Origin: Micromonospora sp. NBC_01740
GTDB taxonomy: Bacteria > Actinomycetota > Actinomycetes > Mycobacteriales > Micromonosporaceae
Assembly: GCF_035920365.1 (NCBI RefSeq)
Contig: NZ_CP109150.1
Location: 6,448,001 to 6,512,000, forward strand
Reading direction: 5' to 3'
DNA: 64,000 nucleotides
Below the pieces are notes generated by a model. The model worked only from the letters and a program-made list of their open reading frames with translations. It did not search any database and had not been told where the DNA came from. Position numbers and translations under genes: made by a program. Within the stretch, counting starts at the first letter, position 1; every line of letters begins with the position of its first letter. Below are positions 8,985-17,847 of this stretch, one piece after another.

Positions 8985-9226
8985 CAGAGATCCAATTAGA
9001 AGATCACCCGGAGTCCGTCCATGACGGACCCTGGGGACTCAGCCCGAGGGCTGACGGCGGGCCAGCCCGGACACCGCCGTCAGCCATTCCCACCGACATG
9101 GAGGGAGGTGGATCCTCTAGCCACTCGCGTGGCCCGGCTCCCGCGCGACACGCACGACAGGACGCCAATTCCGCCCGTGCGTGTGCAGCAATGGTGGGGA
9201 CGGGGGTTGCCCTCCCCCGTCCCCAC
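8985..9226 (+). ncRNA. Candidate structured transcript or relic leader between the cellulase genes
   Basis: The stretch after the second CelR-type box has no credible coding frame but folds well on paper: GTCCGTC/GACGGAC (9013-9019 with 9023-9029), a 12-bp stem (9049-9060 with 9074-9085), an alternative CAGCC/GGCTG pairing (9040-9044 with 9049-9053) that excludes the second hairpin, and a terminator-like 13-bp hairpin at 9194-9226. It could be a small RNA, the long leader of the GH1 gene, or what remains after loss of a gene between its promoter and terminator. This is inference from pairing only. Confidence 0.3.
9194..9226 (+). terminator. Strong hairpin in the GH48-GH1 intergenic region
   Basis: Perfect 13-bp stem GTGGGGACGGGGG (9194-9206) with its complement (9214-9226) and a 7-nt loop, followed by CACACTAAACCCCCC. 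It has terminator form although no gene precedes it. 9227-9499 holds nothing else recognisable. Confidence 0.55.
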
Positions 9227-9504
9227 ACACTAAACCCCCCGCCACGGCGGGAAAAGAGGCCGACGGGACTGGCCGTGTCGCCGTTCCGACCGGCCTCGTC
9301 CGCTGTCCGCCCGTACCGCCCGGTCGACGCCCCGCGCCCCGGCGCCCCGCGTCCCGCGGCCGGCCACCCGAGCGCCGGCGCCACCGCGCGCCCCCGCTCC
9401 CGCACCGCCGCCACGGGCGCATCACGCACGCACCTTTCCGCCGCCCCCGATCGCCCTTCGCCCGGCCGGGCGGACGCGACCGGCCGGCGGCTTCTGCCCT
9501 ATGC

Positions 9505-9518
9505 TGGGAGCGCTCCCG
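9505..9518 (+). promoter_or_regulatory. Third CelR/CebR-type operator, on the GH1 promoter
   Basis: TGGGAGCGCTCCCG, one end base off the consensus. The -10-like TATGCT (9500-9505) ends on the first base of the box, the same geometry as at the GH48 promoter. No clear -35 is seen. The box lies 36 nt before the GH1 start codon. Confidence 0.8.
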
Positions 9519-9554
9519 GCCCGGCGGTGGCCACGCAGACCATGAGGAGAACCG

Positions 9555-10970
9555 ATGTCGATGCCCACCCCGCGCCCGCCCCACGGCGCCGCGCTCTCCG
9601 CCACCGCCCCCGCCCCTACCGGCCCCGCGCCGCGCGCCGACGAGACGCCGTCGGCAGGCCTGCGCTTCCCGCCGGGCTTCGGCTGGGGGGCGGCCACCTC
9701 CGCCTACCAGATCGAGGGCGCGGCCAAGGAGGACGGCCGGGGCGAGTCGATCTGGGACACGTTCAGCCACACGCCGGGCCGCACCCGCAACGGCGACACC
9801 GGCGACGTCGCCGCCGACCACTACCACCGGTACGCCGAGGACCTGGACCTGATGCGCGACATCGGGCTGGACAGCTACCGGTTCTCCATCTCCTGGCCGC
9901 GCGTACAGGCCGACGGCACCGGCGCGCCCAACCAGCGCGGGCTCGACTTCTACCGCCGTCTCGTCGACGGGCTGCACGAGCGGGGCATCGCGCCGATGGC
10001 GACGCTGTTCCACTGGGACCTGCCGCAGTCCCTCCAGGACGCCGGTGGCTGGGAGTCGCGCGACGTCGCCCACCGGTTCGCCGACTACGCCGAGATCGTC
10101 TTCCGCGCGCTCGGCGACCGGGTGCCGGTCTGGCTGACCGTCAACGAGCCGAAGACGGTGGTGCAGAACGGCTACCTCGAAGGTCACCACGCCCCGGGCC
10201 GCCAGGACCCGGACGCCGCGTACCTGGTCGCCCACCACCTCCACCTGGCCCACGGGCTCGCCGTGGCGGCGTTCCGCGCCACCGGCTCCGGCCGGATCGG
10301 CCCGGCGCTCAACCTGCACCCCTGCTACCCGGCCGACGACTCGCCCGAGGCCGCTCGGGCCGCCCGGCTCTACGACGGCTACGAGAACCGCCTCTACCTC
10401 GACCCGATCCTCACCGGCCGCTACCCGCAGGACGTGCTGGACGACCTCGGCCCCGACAGCCGACTGGTCCGCGGCATCCGCGACGGCGACCTGGCGACCA
10501 TCGCCGCGCCGGTCGACCTGCTCGCCGTGCAGTACTACACGCCCTACTACCTCACCGGCGACGGCGCGACGGTCGGGCGCTGGCCCACCTCACAGGCTTC
10601 CTGGCAGCAGATCCACCCCGACGGGATGTACGACATCCTGACCCGGGTGACCCGCGACTACGGCCCGATCCCGCTGACCGTCACCGAGAACGGGCTACCC
10701 ACCCCGGACACCCTCGACGCCGACGGCACGGTCGACGACGCCGGCCGGGTCACCTTCCTGCGCGACCACCTCGCCGCCGCGCACCGGGCCATGGCCGCCG
10801 GCGTGCCGCTGGAGAGCTACCACGTCTGGTCCCTGCTCGACAACTTCGAGTGGGACGCGGGCTACGACGAGCGCTGGGGCCTGGTCCACGTGGACTACCA
10901 GACCCAGCGGCGCGTGCTCAAGCGCAGCGCGCACTGGTACCGCCAGGTCATCGCCGCCAACGGTCTCTGA
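9555..10970 (+). CDS. GH1 family beta-glucosidase
   Basis: A 471-residue GH1 enzyme without signal peptide, so probably a cytoplasmic beta-glucosidase cleaving imported cellobiose to glucose. The N-terminal signature FPPGFGWGAATSAYQIEGA is at residues 38-56; the acid/base Glu198 lies in LTVNEPK and the nucleophile Glu378 in TVTENG. The first 35 residues are a Pro/Ala-rich extension not needed by the fold, so translation could begin later, but the ATG at 9555 has a GAGGAG ribosome-binding site. A CelR-type box controls it, as for the divergent GH48 gene. A strong hairpin follows. Confidence 0.96.
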   Translation: MSMPTPRPPHGAALSATAPAPTGPAPRADETPSAGLRFPPGFGWGAATSAYQIEGAAKEDGRGESIWDTFSHTPGRTRNGDTGDVAADHYHRYAEDLDLMRDIGLDSYRFSISWPRVQADGTGAPNQRGLDFYRRLVDGLHERGIAPMATLFHWDLPQSLQDAGGWESRDVAHRFADYAEIVFRALGDRVPVWLTVNEPKTVVQNGYLEGHHAPGRQDPDAAYLVAHHLHLAHGLAVAAFRATGSGRIGPALNLHPCYPADDSPEAARAARLYDGYENRLYLDPILTGRYPQDVLDDLGPDSRLVRGIRDGDLATIAAPVDLLAVQYYTPYYLTGDGATVGRWPTSQASWQQIHPDGMYDILTRVTRDYGPIPLTVTENGLPTPDTLDADGTVDDAGRVTFLRDHLAAAHRAMAAGVPLESYHVWSLLDNFEWDAGYDERWGLVHVDYQTQRRVLKRSAHWYRQVIAANGL

Positions 10971-10984
10971 CCGCCGGGCATCCG

Positions 10985-11017
10985 CCACCCCGGCGCCGCT
11001 CGGCGGCGCCGGGGTGG
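10985..11017 (+). terminator. Bidirectional hairpin terminator between GH1 and roadblock genes
   Basis: Perfect 14-bp stem CCACCCCGGCGCCG (10985-10998) with its complement (11004-11017) and a 5-nt loop, between convergent genes. Confidence 0.8.
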
Positions 11018-11069
11018 ACGCCGTCGGCGCGCCCGCCGGCGTGGACGCCGGGCGGGCGCGTCGACCCGG

Positions 11070-11492
11070 TCAGCGGGGCAGGGCCTGCTGGAGTTCCGCC
11101 CGCAGCGCCGGGGTGAGCATCTCCCCCGCCTGCTTGGCCAGCCGCGCCATCTCGTAGCCGACCACACCGATGTCGGCCTCCGCCCCGGCCAGCGTGGCCA
11201 GGATGGAACCGTCACGTACCTGCATGACCAGGAAGTAGCCGCGCCCCATCTCGACGACCGTCTGCTTGACGATGTCCCCGTCGAACATCTGCGCCGCGCC
11301 CGCGGTGATGCTCATCAGCCCCGAGGTCACGGCCGCGAGCTTGTCGGCGTGGTCCCGGGGCAGGTGGTCGGAGATCGCGACCAGCAGGCCGTCGGAGGAG
11401 ACCACGATGGCGTGCACCACCCCCGGCACCCGCTCCGCGAACCCGCTGACCAGCCAGCTCAGGTCGCGGGCCTCCCGGCTCAACGTCGTCAT
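11070..11492 (-). CDS. Roadblock/LC7 domain protein (CvnB-like)
   Basis: A 140-residue roadblock/LC7 protein of the type encoded second in actinobacterial conservons, where it is thought to regulate a small Ras-like GTPase. The domain fills the chain: the helix [28 protein letters not shown], then [17 protein letters not shown], and the strand [19 protein letters not shown]. The ATG at 11492 overlaps the TGA of the sensor kinase gene (ATGA), so the two are co-translated. The usual third (DUF742) and fourth (GTPase) conservon genes do not follow; the next gene is GH1 on the opposite strand. Confidence 0.92.
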   Translation of the reverse strand: MTTLSREARDLSWLVSGFAERVPGVVHAIVVSSDGLLVAISDHLPRDHADKLAAVTSGLMSITAGAAQMFDGDIVKQTVVEMGRGYFLVMQVRDGSILATLAGAEADIGVVGYEMARLAKQAGEMLTPALRAELQQALPR

Positions 11493-14038
11493 CGCTGTCC
11501 CCCTTCGGTGCGTACGCCGCCCGGCGGCATGGAAATCTCCGTGGTGTCCTCGGCCTCGGCCCGCCGTACCCCGCTGTAGAACCGGGACAGCATCCCCCCG
11601 ACCGCCTCCGGGTCCGGGTCGTGGCGTACCGCCGGCTGCTCCGGCCGGGCCGGGCGGGTGACGGCCGAGAGCTGCGCCATCGGCACCCGGACGGGCAGGC
11701 CGCGTTCGTTGGTCCCGCCGGTGACCGGGACGGCCGGCGGCGTGGGCGAGGCCCCCGGCACCGGACCGGGCGACGGCCCCTGCCGGGACCACCAGCCCCC
11801 ACCGGTCGACGCGGGCGGCCGGGCCGCCGGGGCGAGCACGTCCTCGGCCCGCACCGGGACCGACCGGGCCTGCCGGGGCGGGGCCTCGGACCGCCGCCCG
11901 GCCGCCGGCAGCTCGCCCGCCGGTCGCGCACCGGCCCACGCCGGCGGCCGCCCGGCCACCGGCAACCCACCGGGCGGCGGCGCCCCGTCCCACGCCGCGG
12001 CGGCCAGCATCCGGGCCGCGACGGGCGCCTCCCGCTCAGGCGCTGGCGCCAGCAGGCCACCGGGCAGCCGTACCCGGGCGACGAGGCCCTCCTCGCCGCC
12101 GGCCAGGCGCACCTCGACGCGGAGCCGGGCGGCCAGGTGGCTGACCACGAACAGGCCCATCCGCTCGACCGTCGCCACGTCGGCGGCCGGCGGGGTGGCC
12201 AGGACGGCGTTCGCCTCGGCCAGCGCGGCCGGGCTCATGCCGATCCCCCGGTCGGTGATCTCGATGACCGCGCCGGCCCCCTCGCTCCGGGCGGTGACCG
12301 CCACGACCGTGTCGGGACGGGAGAACGAGGTGGCGTTCTCCAGCAGCTCGGCGAGGATGTGGACCAGCTCGCCGACGGCGTGGCCGACGACGTGCAGGTC
12401 GGCGACCGCCCCGTGCCGGACCCGCTGGTACTGCTCGATCTCGGCGCTGGCGGCGAGCAGCATCGGGCCGAGCCCCGCCGGCCGGTTCCACCGGCGGGTC
12501 GCCTCCGTCCCGGCGAGCACCAGCAGGCTGTCGTCGTTGCGCCGCATACGGGCGGCCAGGTGGTCGAGCTTGAAGAGGTTCTCCAGCTGGTCCGGATCGC
12601 TCTCCTCGCGCTCCAGGTCGTCGAGCAGCTCCAACTGGCGCTCCACGAGCACCTGGCTGCGCCGGGCGAGGTTGACGAACATCGCGTTGACGTTGCGCCG
12701 GGTGGTCGCCTGCTCGACGGCGACATTGACCGCGCTGCGGTGCACCGCGACGAACGCCTCCGCCAGCTCGCCGATCTCGTCGAGCGAACGGACCACCGCC
12801 GGCGGGACCTCGATGGCCGGGACACCCCCGGTCACGGTACGCAGCCGGTCCAGGGCGTCCGGCAGCTCCAGCTGGGCGATCCGCAGCGCCTGGCCGCGCA
12901 GCAGCCGCATCGACCGGGCCATGGACCGGCCGACGAGGACGGAGATGAGCAGGGCGACCAGCAGCACCGCGAGGATGCTGCCGACGACCAGCAGCGTGGT
13001 CCGCAGCTGCGTCGCGCTCACCCCGTCGGCCTGCCGTACGGCGTCGTCGAGCACCGACGCCTCGATGCGGCGGAGCAGCTCCTGACGCTGCTCGCCGGCC
13101 GCCCACCACTGCGGCGCCGGCAGCACGCTCGGCGCGGCGGCCCCGGTCACCAGGCTCTGCTCCTCCAACCGGGTGGCCGTCAGGAACCCCGGATCCGTCG
13201 AGGTCTCGTCGTAGCGGCGGACCTGCTCGGCGGTGGCGGCGACCCGGAACGCGCCCAGGGCGGTCAGCTGCTGGGCGCGCAGGTCGGTCAGGACCACCTG
13301 GTCCTCCACGCCGTACCGGCCGGCGCGGGCGGCCTCGTAGAGCTGGGCCCGGACCCGTGAGGAGAGCTCCTTGACCCGGGCGAGCTGCACGTAGCGCAGC
13401 ACCGCGTCGCTGAGTGCGGGCCGGTCCTCGCCCGGCGAGGGCTCGGCGAGCAGGCGCAGCAGCGCGTCGACGGCCCGGTGGTAGTTGCTCAGGATGGTGT
13501 CGCTGCCCAGCACCGCCGGGGGGATCGCGGCCCGGATGTAGACGACCTGGTCGTAGGCCTCCAGCACCTCCGAGTAGGCGACCCGCCAGGAGGCGTCCGC
13601 GTCGGCCAGCGGCCCGGCGGCCCGGCGCAGGTCGCGCAGCGCCTGGTCGGTGGCGGCCTGCAACGGCCTCAGCAGCACGATCGCCGAGTCCCGGTCGGCG
13701 CCCGCGCCGCCTCGGCGCAACTCGCCCAGCTCACCGGCGGCCCGGTCGCGTTCCTGCTGGAGCTGGTGCACCAGCGTGACGATCTCCCGGCCGATGCCGA
13801 CCTGCTGGGCGAAGTCACCCAACGCGGTCGTCCGCCCGACGAGGGTGTGGGTCTGCACGCCGGCCAGCACCAGGAACGCGACCGACGGGATGACCAGCAC
13901 GGTGACGAGCTTGGTGCGCATCCGCCAGTCCCGCAGCCGGAACGGGGAGCGGCGACGGTGCGGCACGACCCGGACGTCGAACCGGCGCCGGCGGTGCTGC
14001 GACACCCCGTCGTCGGACGGTTCCGGACCTGCCCCCAC
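11489..14038 (-). CDS. Conservon-type sensor histidine kinase with nitrate/nitrite-sensor-like domain (CvnA-like)
   Basis: An 849-residue membrane sensor. Basic cytoplasmic N-terminus (to about 43), TM1 (about 44-62), an extracytoplasmic all-helical sensing domain of nitrate/nitrite type (about 70-345), TM2 (about 348-372), HAMP-like linker, a coiled region containing [21 protein letters not shown], a HATPase domain with the N-box [10 protein letters not shown] (about 560-570) and G-box DRGIGM, then a Pro/Ala-rich C-terminal tail of about 150 residues. There is no classical HisKA phosphoacceptor box, as usual for CvnA-type proteins. The GTG at 14038 was chosen for its AGGGAGGGGG ribosome-binding site; an ATG at 14116 is possible. 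It overlaps the roadblock gene by 4 nt. Confidence 0.92.
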   Translation of the reverse strand: MGAGPEPSDDGVSQHRRRRFDVRVVPHRRRSPFRLRDWRMRTKLVTVLVIPSVAFLVLAGVQTHTLVGRTTALGDFAQQVGIGREIVTLVHQLQQERDRAAGELGELRRGGAGADRDSAIVLLRPLQAATDQALRDLRRAAGPLADADASWRVAYSEVLEAYDQVVYIRAAIPPAVLGSDTILSNYHRAVDALLRLLAEPSPGEDRPALSDAVLRYVQLARVKELSSRVRAQLYEAARAGRYGVEDQVVLTDLRAQQLTALGAFRVAATAEQVRRYDETSTDPGFLTATRLEEQSLVTGAAAPSVLPAPQWWAAGEQRQELLRRIEASVLDDAVRQADGVSATQLRTTLLVVGSILAVLLVALLISVLVGRSMARSMRLLRGQALRIAQLELPDALDRLRTVTGGVPAIEVPPAVVRSLDEIGELAEAFVAVHRSAVNVAVEQATTRRNVNAMFVNLARRSQVLVERQLELLDDLEREESDPDQLENLFKLDHLAARMRRNDDSLLVLAGTEATRRWNRPAGLGPMLLAASAEIEQYQRVRHGAVADLHVVGHAVGELVHILAELLENATSFSRPDTVVAVTARSEGAGAVIEITDRGIGMSPAALAEANAVLATPPAADVATVERMGLFVVSHLAARLRVEVRLAGGEEGLVARVRLPGGLLAPAPEREAPVAARMLAAAAWDGAPPPGGLPVAGRPPAWAGARPAGELPAAGRRSEAPPRQARSVPVRAEDVLAPAARPPASTGGGWWSRQGPSPGPVPGASPTPPAVPVTGGTNERGLPVRVPMAQLSAVTRPARPEQPAVRHDPDPEAVGGMLSRFYSGVRRAEAEDTTEISMPPGGVRTEGGQR

Positions 14039-14137
14039 ACCTACCCCCTCCCTGTCCCGCGTCCGCCGCGAGCCGGGGAGCGGAGTCCATCCAACCAGGC
14101 CCGCTAGCCGTGTCAACGGGGCGGGCTGAGGTGCTAC

Positions 14138-15517
14138 TCAGGAGGGTGAGCCGGTCTCGTCCGTCCGGACGATGGCGGCGAGCCGGGAGGCGTCACCGAT
14201 GCGCCCAAGGGCCACCAGCGCCGCGCCGCTCGCCCCGACCTCCGGGTTGCGCCCGTACCACACCGGCCGGGGCGCGAGCGCCGCCGCGAACGACGTACGC
14301 CACCAGTCGGAGGCCGCCACCGCTCCCCCGCCGAGCACCACCTCGACCGACTCGTCCACCGTGGACTCCAGCACGACGAGGTCGCCGGCGACCAGGTCGC
14401 ACAGGCCCCGCATCAGCCCCGCCAGGATCTCCACCGAGGTGGTGCCGAAGCTCAGGCCCCCCAGCGCGCCCGAGCCGGCCGGGGACATCCCGGGCGGCCG
14501 GTCCCCGCCGAAGCGGACGTTCACCGGCAGGGTCCTGTCGTGCGGCACCCGGGCCAGGGCGGCCTCCAGCTCGCTGCCCCCGGGCAACCGCAGCTCCCGG
14601 TCGGCCCAGGCGAAGAGGTTGCCGCCGGAGGAGTACGCGGCGCCGGTCACCACGTGGTCGTGGTCGACCCGGTAGCGCCAGAGCTCCTCGGGCAGCGGTG
14701 GCATGGCCTGCCCCGCCGGGACGCGCTGCACCAGCCGCACCGCCGCCGACGTGCCGACCGTCACCGCGACCCGGCTCGGCTCGACGCAGCCCGAGCCGAC
14801 GTTCGACGCCGCGCCGTCGCCCACCGGGCCGGCCCAGGGCGCGTCGGTGAGCTGCGGCCAGCGCCGCGCGTACGCCGGCCGCAGCCGGCCCCGCCATCCG
14901 TTCGGCGCCAGCTCGGGCAGCTCGTCGGCGTGGCTGCCGGCCAGCGCGCACGCCTCGGCGTCCCAGTCCAGCGTCCGCAGGTCCAGCAGGCCCGTGCCGG
15001 AGGCCTGGGAGATCGACATGGGTGCCGAGTCGAGCAGCTCGCCCAGCACGTACTCGGCCAGGCCGGCGAACCGGGCGACCCGCCCGCCGGTGTGTTCCCG
15101 CAGCCAGGGCAACCGGACCGACCAGTAGCAGCGGTGCCACCACGTGCCGGTGCGCCGGTGGAAGTCGGCCGGGTCGGCCGGGCCGGCCGGGCCGGCGGGC
15201 GCCTCGGGACGGGTGTCCAGCCAGGTCAGCACCGGTCCGAGGGGCGCGCCGTCGGCGCCGAGCGGGACCACCGAGTGCCACTGCCCGGACGTCGCCACCA
15301 GCGACACGTCGCGCAGGTGGCCACCGGCGGCCAGCTCGTCCAGGCACGCCACCAGGCAGGCCAGGTAGCCGGGGCCGTCCAGCGTGCCGGTGCCGTCGTC
15401 GTGCACGGCGAGGCTCACCTTGCGCCGGGCCAGCGCGCCGGGCAGCGGGCGGGCGTCCGTGTCCAGCACGAGTCCGCGTACCGAGGAGGTGCCCAGGTCG
15501 AGCGCGAGAATGTTCAT
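14138..15517 (-). CDS. FGGY family carbohydrate kinase (gluconokinase/xylulokinase-like)
   Basis: A 459-residue FGGY sugar kinase. The N-terminal ATPase-fold phosphate loop LALDLGTSSVRGLVLD is at residues 4-19, a TSGQWHS sugar-site segment lies near 80, and the C-terminal lobe shows VAVTVGTSAAVR, GLSFGTTSVEILAGLMRGLCD and GGGAVASDW-type ATP-binding elements. The exact sugar cannot be told; gluconate or xylulose are most likely by family. The ATG at 15517 has no ribosome-binding site; TAACTT lies 8 nt upstream, so the mRNA may have almost no leader. The divergent neighbour is the trp-type leader. Confidence 0.88.
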   Translation of the reverse strand: MNILALDLGTSSVRGLVLDTDARPLPGALARRKVSLAVHDDGTGTLDGPGYLACLVACLDELAAGGHLRDVSLVATSGQWHSVVPLGADGAPLGPVLTWLDTRPEAPAGPAGPADPADFHRRTGTWWHRCYWSVRLPWLREHTGGRVARFAGLAEYVLGELLDSAPMSISQASGTGLLDLRTLDWDAEACALAGSHADELPELAPNGWRGRLRPAYARRWPQLTDAPWAGPVGDGAASNVGSGCVEPSRVAVTVGTSAAVRLVQRVPAGQAMPPLPEELWRYRVDHDHVVTGAAYSSGGNLFAWADRELRLPGGSELEAALARVPHDRTLPVNVRFGGDRPPGMSPAGSGALGGLSFGTTSVEILAGLMRGLCDLVAGDLVVLESTVDESVEVVLGGGAVAASDWWRTSFAAALAPRPVWYGRNPEVGASGAALVALGRIGDASRLAAIVRTDETGSPS

Positions 15518-15584
15518 CGCGGGTCAAGTTACCCGGTGCGGCGCGCCCCGGCGTCCCAGCGCCTGGGCCGTACGCCCGATCGGC

Positions 15585-15613
15585 TTTCCGGTGCCCGCGC
15601 GGGGCCGTAGGGT
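15585..15613 (+). promoter_or_regulatory. Promoter of the trp-type leader, giving a leaderless leader-peptide mRNA
   Basis: TTTCCG (15585-15590), 17-nt spacer, TAGGGT (15608-15613). The ATG of the leader peptide begins 7 nt after the hexamer, so transcription should begin at or within a base of the ATG. Confidence 0.5.
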
Positions 15614-15619
15614 GATCGC

Positions 15620-15679
15620 ATGCCCGCGCACCTGTCCTGCTGGTGGCCCGCCGATCTGGCGGCCATCCCCCGCGCGTAG
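15620..15679 (+). CDS. trp-type leader peptide with tandem Trp codons
   Basis: A 19-residue open reading frame, MPAHLSCWWPADLAAIPRA, ending in TAG. Two adjacent TGG codons (15641-15646) stand where a ribosome would stall when charged tRNA-Trp is scarce. It needs no ribosome-binding site because the inferred promoter places the transcription start at its ATG. Immediately downstream are mutually exclusive hairpins and then the fused anthranilate-synthase-like gene. Tandem Trp codons plus alternative pairing are the classical signature of transcription attenuation of tryptophan biosynthesis genes. Confidence 0.82.
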   Translation: MPAHLSCWWPADLAAIPRA

Positions 15680-15711
15680 CTTCCCACGCGGCCGCCCGAC
15701 GAGGCGGCCGC
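15645..15711 (+). promoter_or_regulatory. Attenuator: alternative hairpins downstream of the Trp codons
   Basis: Segment 1 (15645-15652, GGCCCGCC) can pair with segment 2 (15658-15664, GGCGGCC); segment 2 can instead pair with segment 3 (15690-15696, GGCCGCC); segment 3 also belongs to the 9-bp terminator stem GCGGCCGCC (15688-15696) with GGCGGCCGC (15703-15711), loop of 6 nt. Ribosome stalling on the Trp codons would cover segment 1, free segment 2 to form the antiterminator, and allow read-through. Confidence 0.75.
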
Positions 15712-15771
15712 CGGTCTCTCCCCGGCCCTCCCGGTCGCCCCGCCGGGCGCCGCCCGGCCCGAGGAGACCCG

Positions 15772-17712
15772 ATGACCCACCTGACCGAGTTGCTCGCCGC
15801 CGTCGCCAGCGGCGGCGACCCCGGCCCGTTCGCGCTCGTCCGCCGCGAGGACGCCGCGCACCTGGAGCTGTTCACCGGCACGGTACGCACGGCGGGCCGG
15901 CTCGCCGACCTCCCCCTGCCCGGCGGGGCGCCCGGCCCCCGGACGCTGGCGCTGGTGCCCTACCGGCAGATCACCGAGCGGGGCTTCGCCTGCGTCGACG
16001 ACGGCGTCCCGTTGGAGTTCCTCGAGATCGACCGGCACGAACGGGTCGTCCTGGCCGAGGCGCTCGCCGCCCTGCCCGACGTGCCCGTGCGCACGGCCGA
16101 CGCCGCCTTCGACGTCACCGACGACGAGTACGCCGCCACCGTCGGCCGGGTGCTCGCCGAGGAGATCGGGCGCGGCGAGGGCGCCAACTTCGTCATCCAC
16201 CGCTGCCTGCGCGCCACCGTGCAGGGTCCGCCGCTGGTCGCCGCGCTCGCCGCCTTGCGCCGGCTGCTGCGGAGCGAGCGCGGCGCGTACTGGACCTTCC
16301 TCGTGCACACCGGAACCCGGATCCTGGTCGGGGCCAGCCCGGAGCGGCACGTCAGCGTCGACGACGGCCTGGTCATGATGAACCCGATCAGCGGCACCTT
16401 CCGGCACACCGGCGCGGGCGCCGACCGGGCCGCGCTGCTGCGCTTCCTCGCCGACCCCAAGGAGGTCGAGGAGCTGTACATGGTGCTCGACGAGGAGCTC
16501 AAGATGATGGCCACGGTCGCCGAGCACGGCGGCCAGGTGGTCGGGCCCCACCTCAAGGAGATGTCCCACCTGGCCCACACGGAGTACCTGCTCGCCGGCC
16601 GGGGCACGAAGGACGTGCGGGAGGTGCTGCGGGAGACGATGTTCGCGCCCACGGTCACCGGCAGCCCGATGGAGAACGCCTGCCGGGTCATCGCCCGGCA
16701 CGAGGGCACCGGGCGGCGCTACTACGCCGGGGTGCTGGCGCTGCTCGGCCACGACGACGCCGGCCGGCAGAGCCTGGACGCGCCGATCCTGATCCGTACC
16801 GCCGAGATCTCCCCCGAGGGCGAGCTGCGGGTGCCGGTCGGGGCCACCCTGGTGCGGCACTCGACCGCCGAGGGCGAGGTGGCCGAGACGCACGCCAAGG
16901 CGGCCGGCGTGCTGGCCGCGCTCGGCCTCGGCCCGCAGGCGCCCGCCGGTGGCCCGGAGCCCGCCGTACGCCTCGCCGACGACCCGCAGGTGCGGGCCGC
17001 GCTGGCCGCACGCAACGCGCCGCTGGCCCGGTTCTGGCTCGACCAGCGGTCGCCGGATGCCGGTGGCCTGCCCGGGCTGGCCGGCCGGCGGGCGCTGATC
17101 GTCGACGGCGAGGACACCTTCACCGGCATGCTGGCCCACCAGCTGCGCGCGCTCGGCCTGGCCGTGACAGTGCGGCCGTGGCACGCCGCCGGTCCGGTGG
17201 ACGGCCACGACCTGGTGGTGGTCGGCCCCGGTCCGGGCGACCCGGGCAGCACCACCGAGCCGAAGATGCGCACGATGCGGGGGCTGCTCGCCGGGTTGCT
17301 CGCCGAGGGCCGGCCGACCCTGGCCGTCTGCCTGGGCCACCAACTGCTCGCCGGCCTGCTCGGGCTGGCGCCGCACCGTCGGGACGCGCCCTACCAGGGG
17401 CTCCAGCGGGAGGTGGACATCTTCGGCACGCGCCGCCGGGTCGGCTTCTACGCCACCTTCACGGCGCGCGCCGACGCCGACCGGCTGGACACCCCGTACG
17501 GCCCGGTGGAGCTGGCCCGGGACGCGGCGGACGGCGCGGTGCACGCCCTGCGCGGGCGCGGGTTCGCGGGGGTGCAGTTCCATCCGGAGTCGGTGCTCAG
17601 CCCCGACGGCGTGGCCGTCCTCGCCGATCTGGTGGGCGCGCTGCTGCCGGCGCCGACGGGACATCCGTCGACGGCGCACGGCGGGTTGTCGGGAGCGGCC
17701 GAGCGTGCATAG
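15772..17712 (+). CDS. Fused anthranilate synthase (TrpE-TrpG fusion, PhzE-like)
   Basis: A 646-residue bifunctional enzyme. The chorismate-binding domain occupies about 1-410 with signatures GASPERHVSV, NPISGTFRHTG and EELKMMA; the glutamine amidotransferase domain (about 430-625) carries the triad Cys520 in AVCLGHQ, His604 and Glu606 in QFHPES. It makes anthranilate, or amino-deoxyisochorismate if it acts like PhzE, from chorismate and glutamine. The fused architecture is shared with PhzE of phenazine pathways and with fused TrpEG enzymes. The trp-type attenuator directly upstream and the lack of phenazine genes argue for tryptophan supply. The ATG at 15772 follows GAGGAG. Confidence 0.9.
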   Translation: MTHLTELLAAVASGGDPGPFALVRREDAAHLELFTGTVRTAGRLADLPLPGGAPGPRTLALVPYRQITERGFACVDDGVPLEFLEIDRHERVVLAEALAALPDVPVRTADAAFDVTDDEYAATVGRVLAEEIGRGEGANFVIHRCLRATVQGPPLVAALAALRRLLRSERGAYWTFLVHTGTRILVGASPERHVSVDDGLVMMNPISGTFRHTGAGADRAALLRFLADPKEVEELYMVLDEELKMMATVAEHGGQVVGPHLKEMSHLAHTEYLLAGRGTKDVREVLRETMFAPTVTGSPMENACRVIARHEGTGRRYYAGVLALLGHDDAGRQSLDAPILIRTAEISPEGELRVPVGATLVRHSTAEGEVAETHAKAAGVLAALGLGPQAPAGGPEPAVRLADDPQVRAALAARNAPLARFWLDQRSPDAGGLPGLAGRRALIVDGEDTFTGMLAHQLRALGLAVTVRPWHAAGPVDGHDLVVVGPGPGDPGSTTEPKMRTMRGLLAGLLAEGRPTLAVCLGHQLLAGLLGLAPHRRDAPYQGLQREVDIFGTRRRVGFYATFTARADADRLDTPYGPVELARDAADGAVHALRGRGFAGVQFHPESVLSPDGVAVLADLVGALLPAPTGHPSTAHGGLSGAAERA

Positions 17713-17738
17713 CCGCCCCGATCGGGGGTAGGGGTGCT

Positions 17739-17789
17739 GCGACCGGCGGCCCGGACGGGTCGAGAGCCCCCGCCCGGGCCGCCGGTCGC
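17739..17789 (+). terminator. Bidirectional hairpin terminator
   Basis: 16-bp perfect stem GCGACCGGCGGCCCGG (17739-17754) with its complement (17774-17789), 19-nt loop, between the convergent fused anthranilate synthase and WrbA genes. Confidence 0.75.
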
Positions 17790-17847
17790 GCCGGTACAGC
17801 CGACCCGCTGGCAGCGCCGGTCCAGCCGGTGAACCGGCGACGCCGGG

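Noticed and set aside
9021..9233. 70-codon open frame between the cellulase genes as a small protein
   Set aside because: No ribosome-binding site, composition like non-coding GC-rich DNA, and the frame runs through the terminator-like hairpin.
15772..17712. Phenazine or other biosynthetic gene cluster around the PhzE-like gene
   Set aside because: No phzA/B, D, F or G, PKS or NRPS genes are nearby, and the trp-type leader indicates control by tryptophan.
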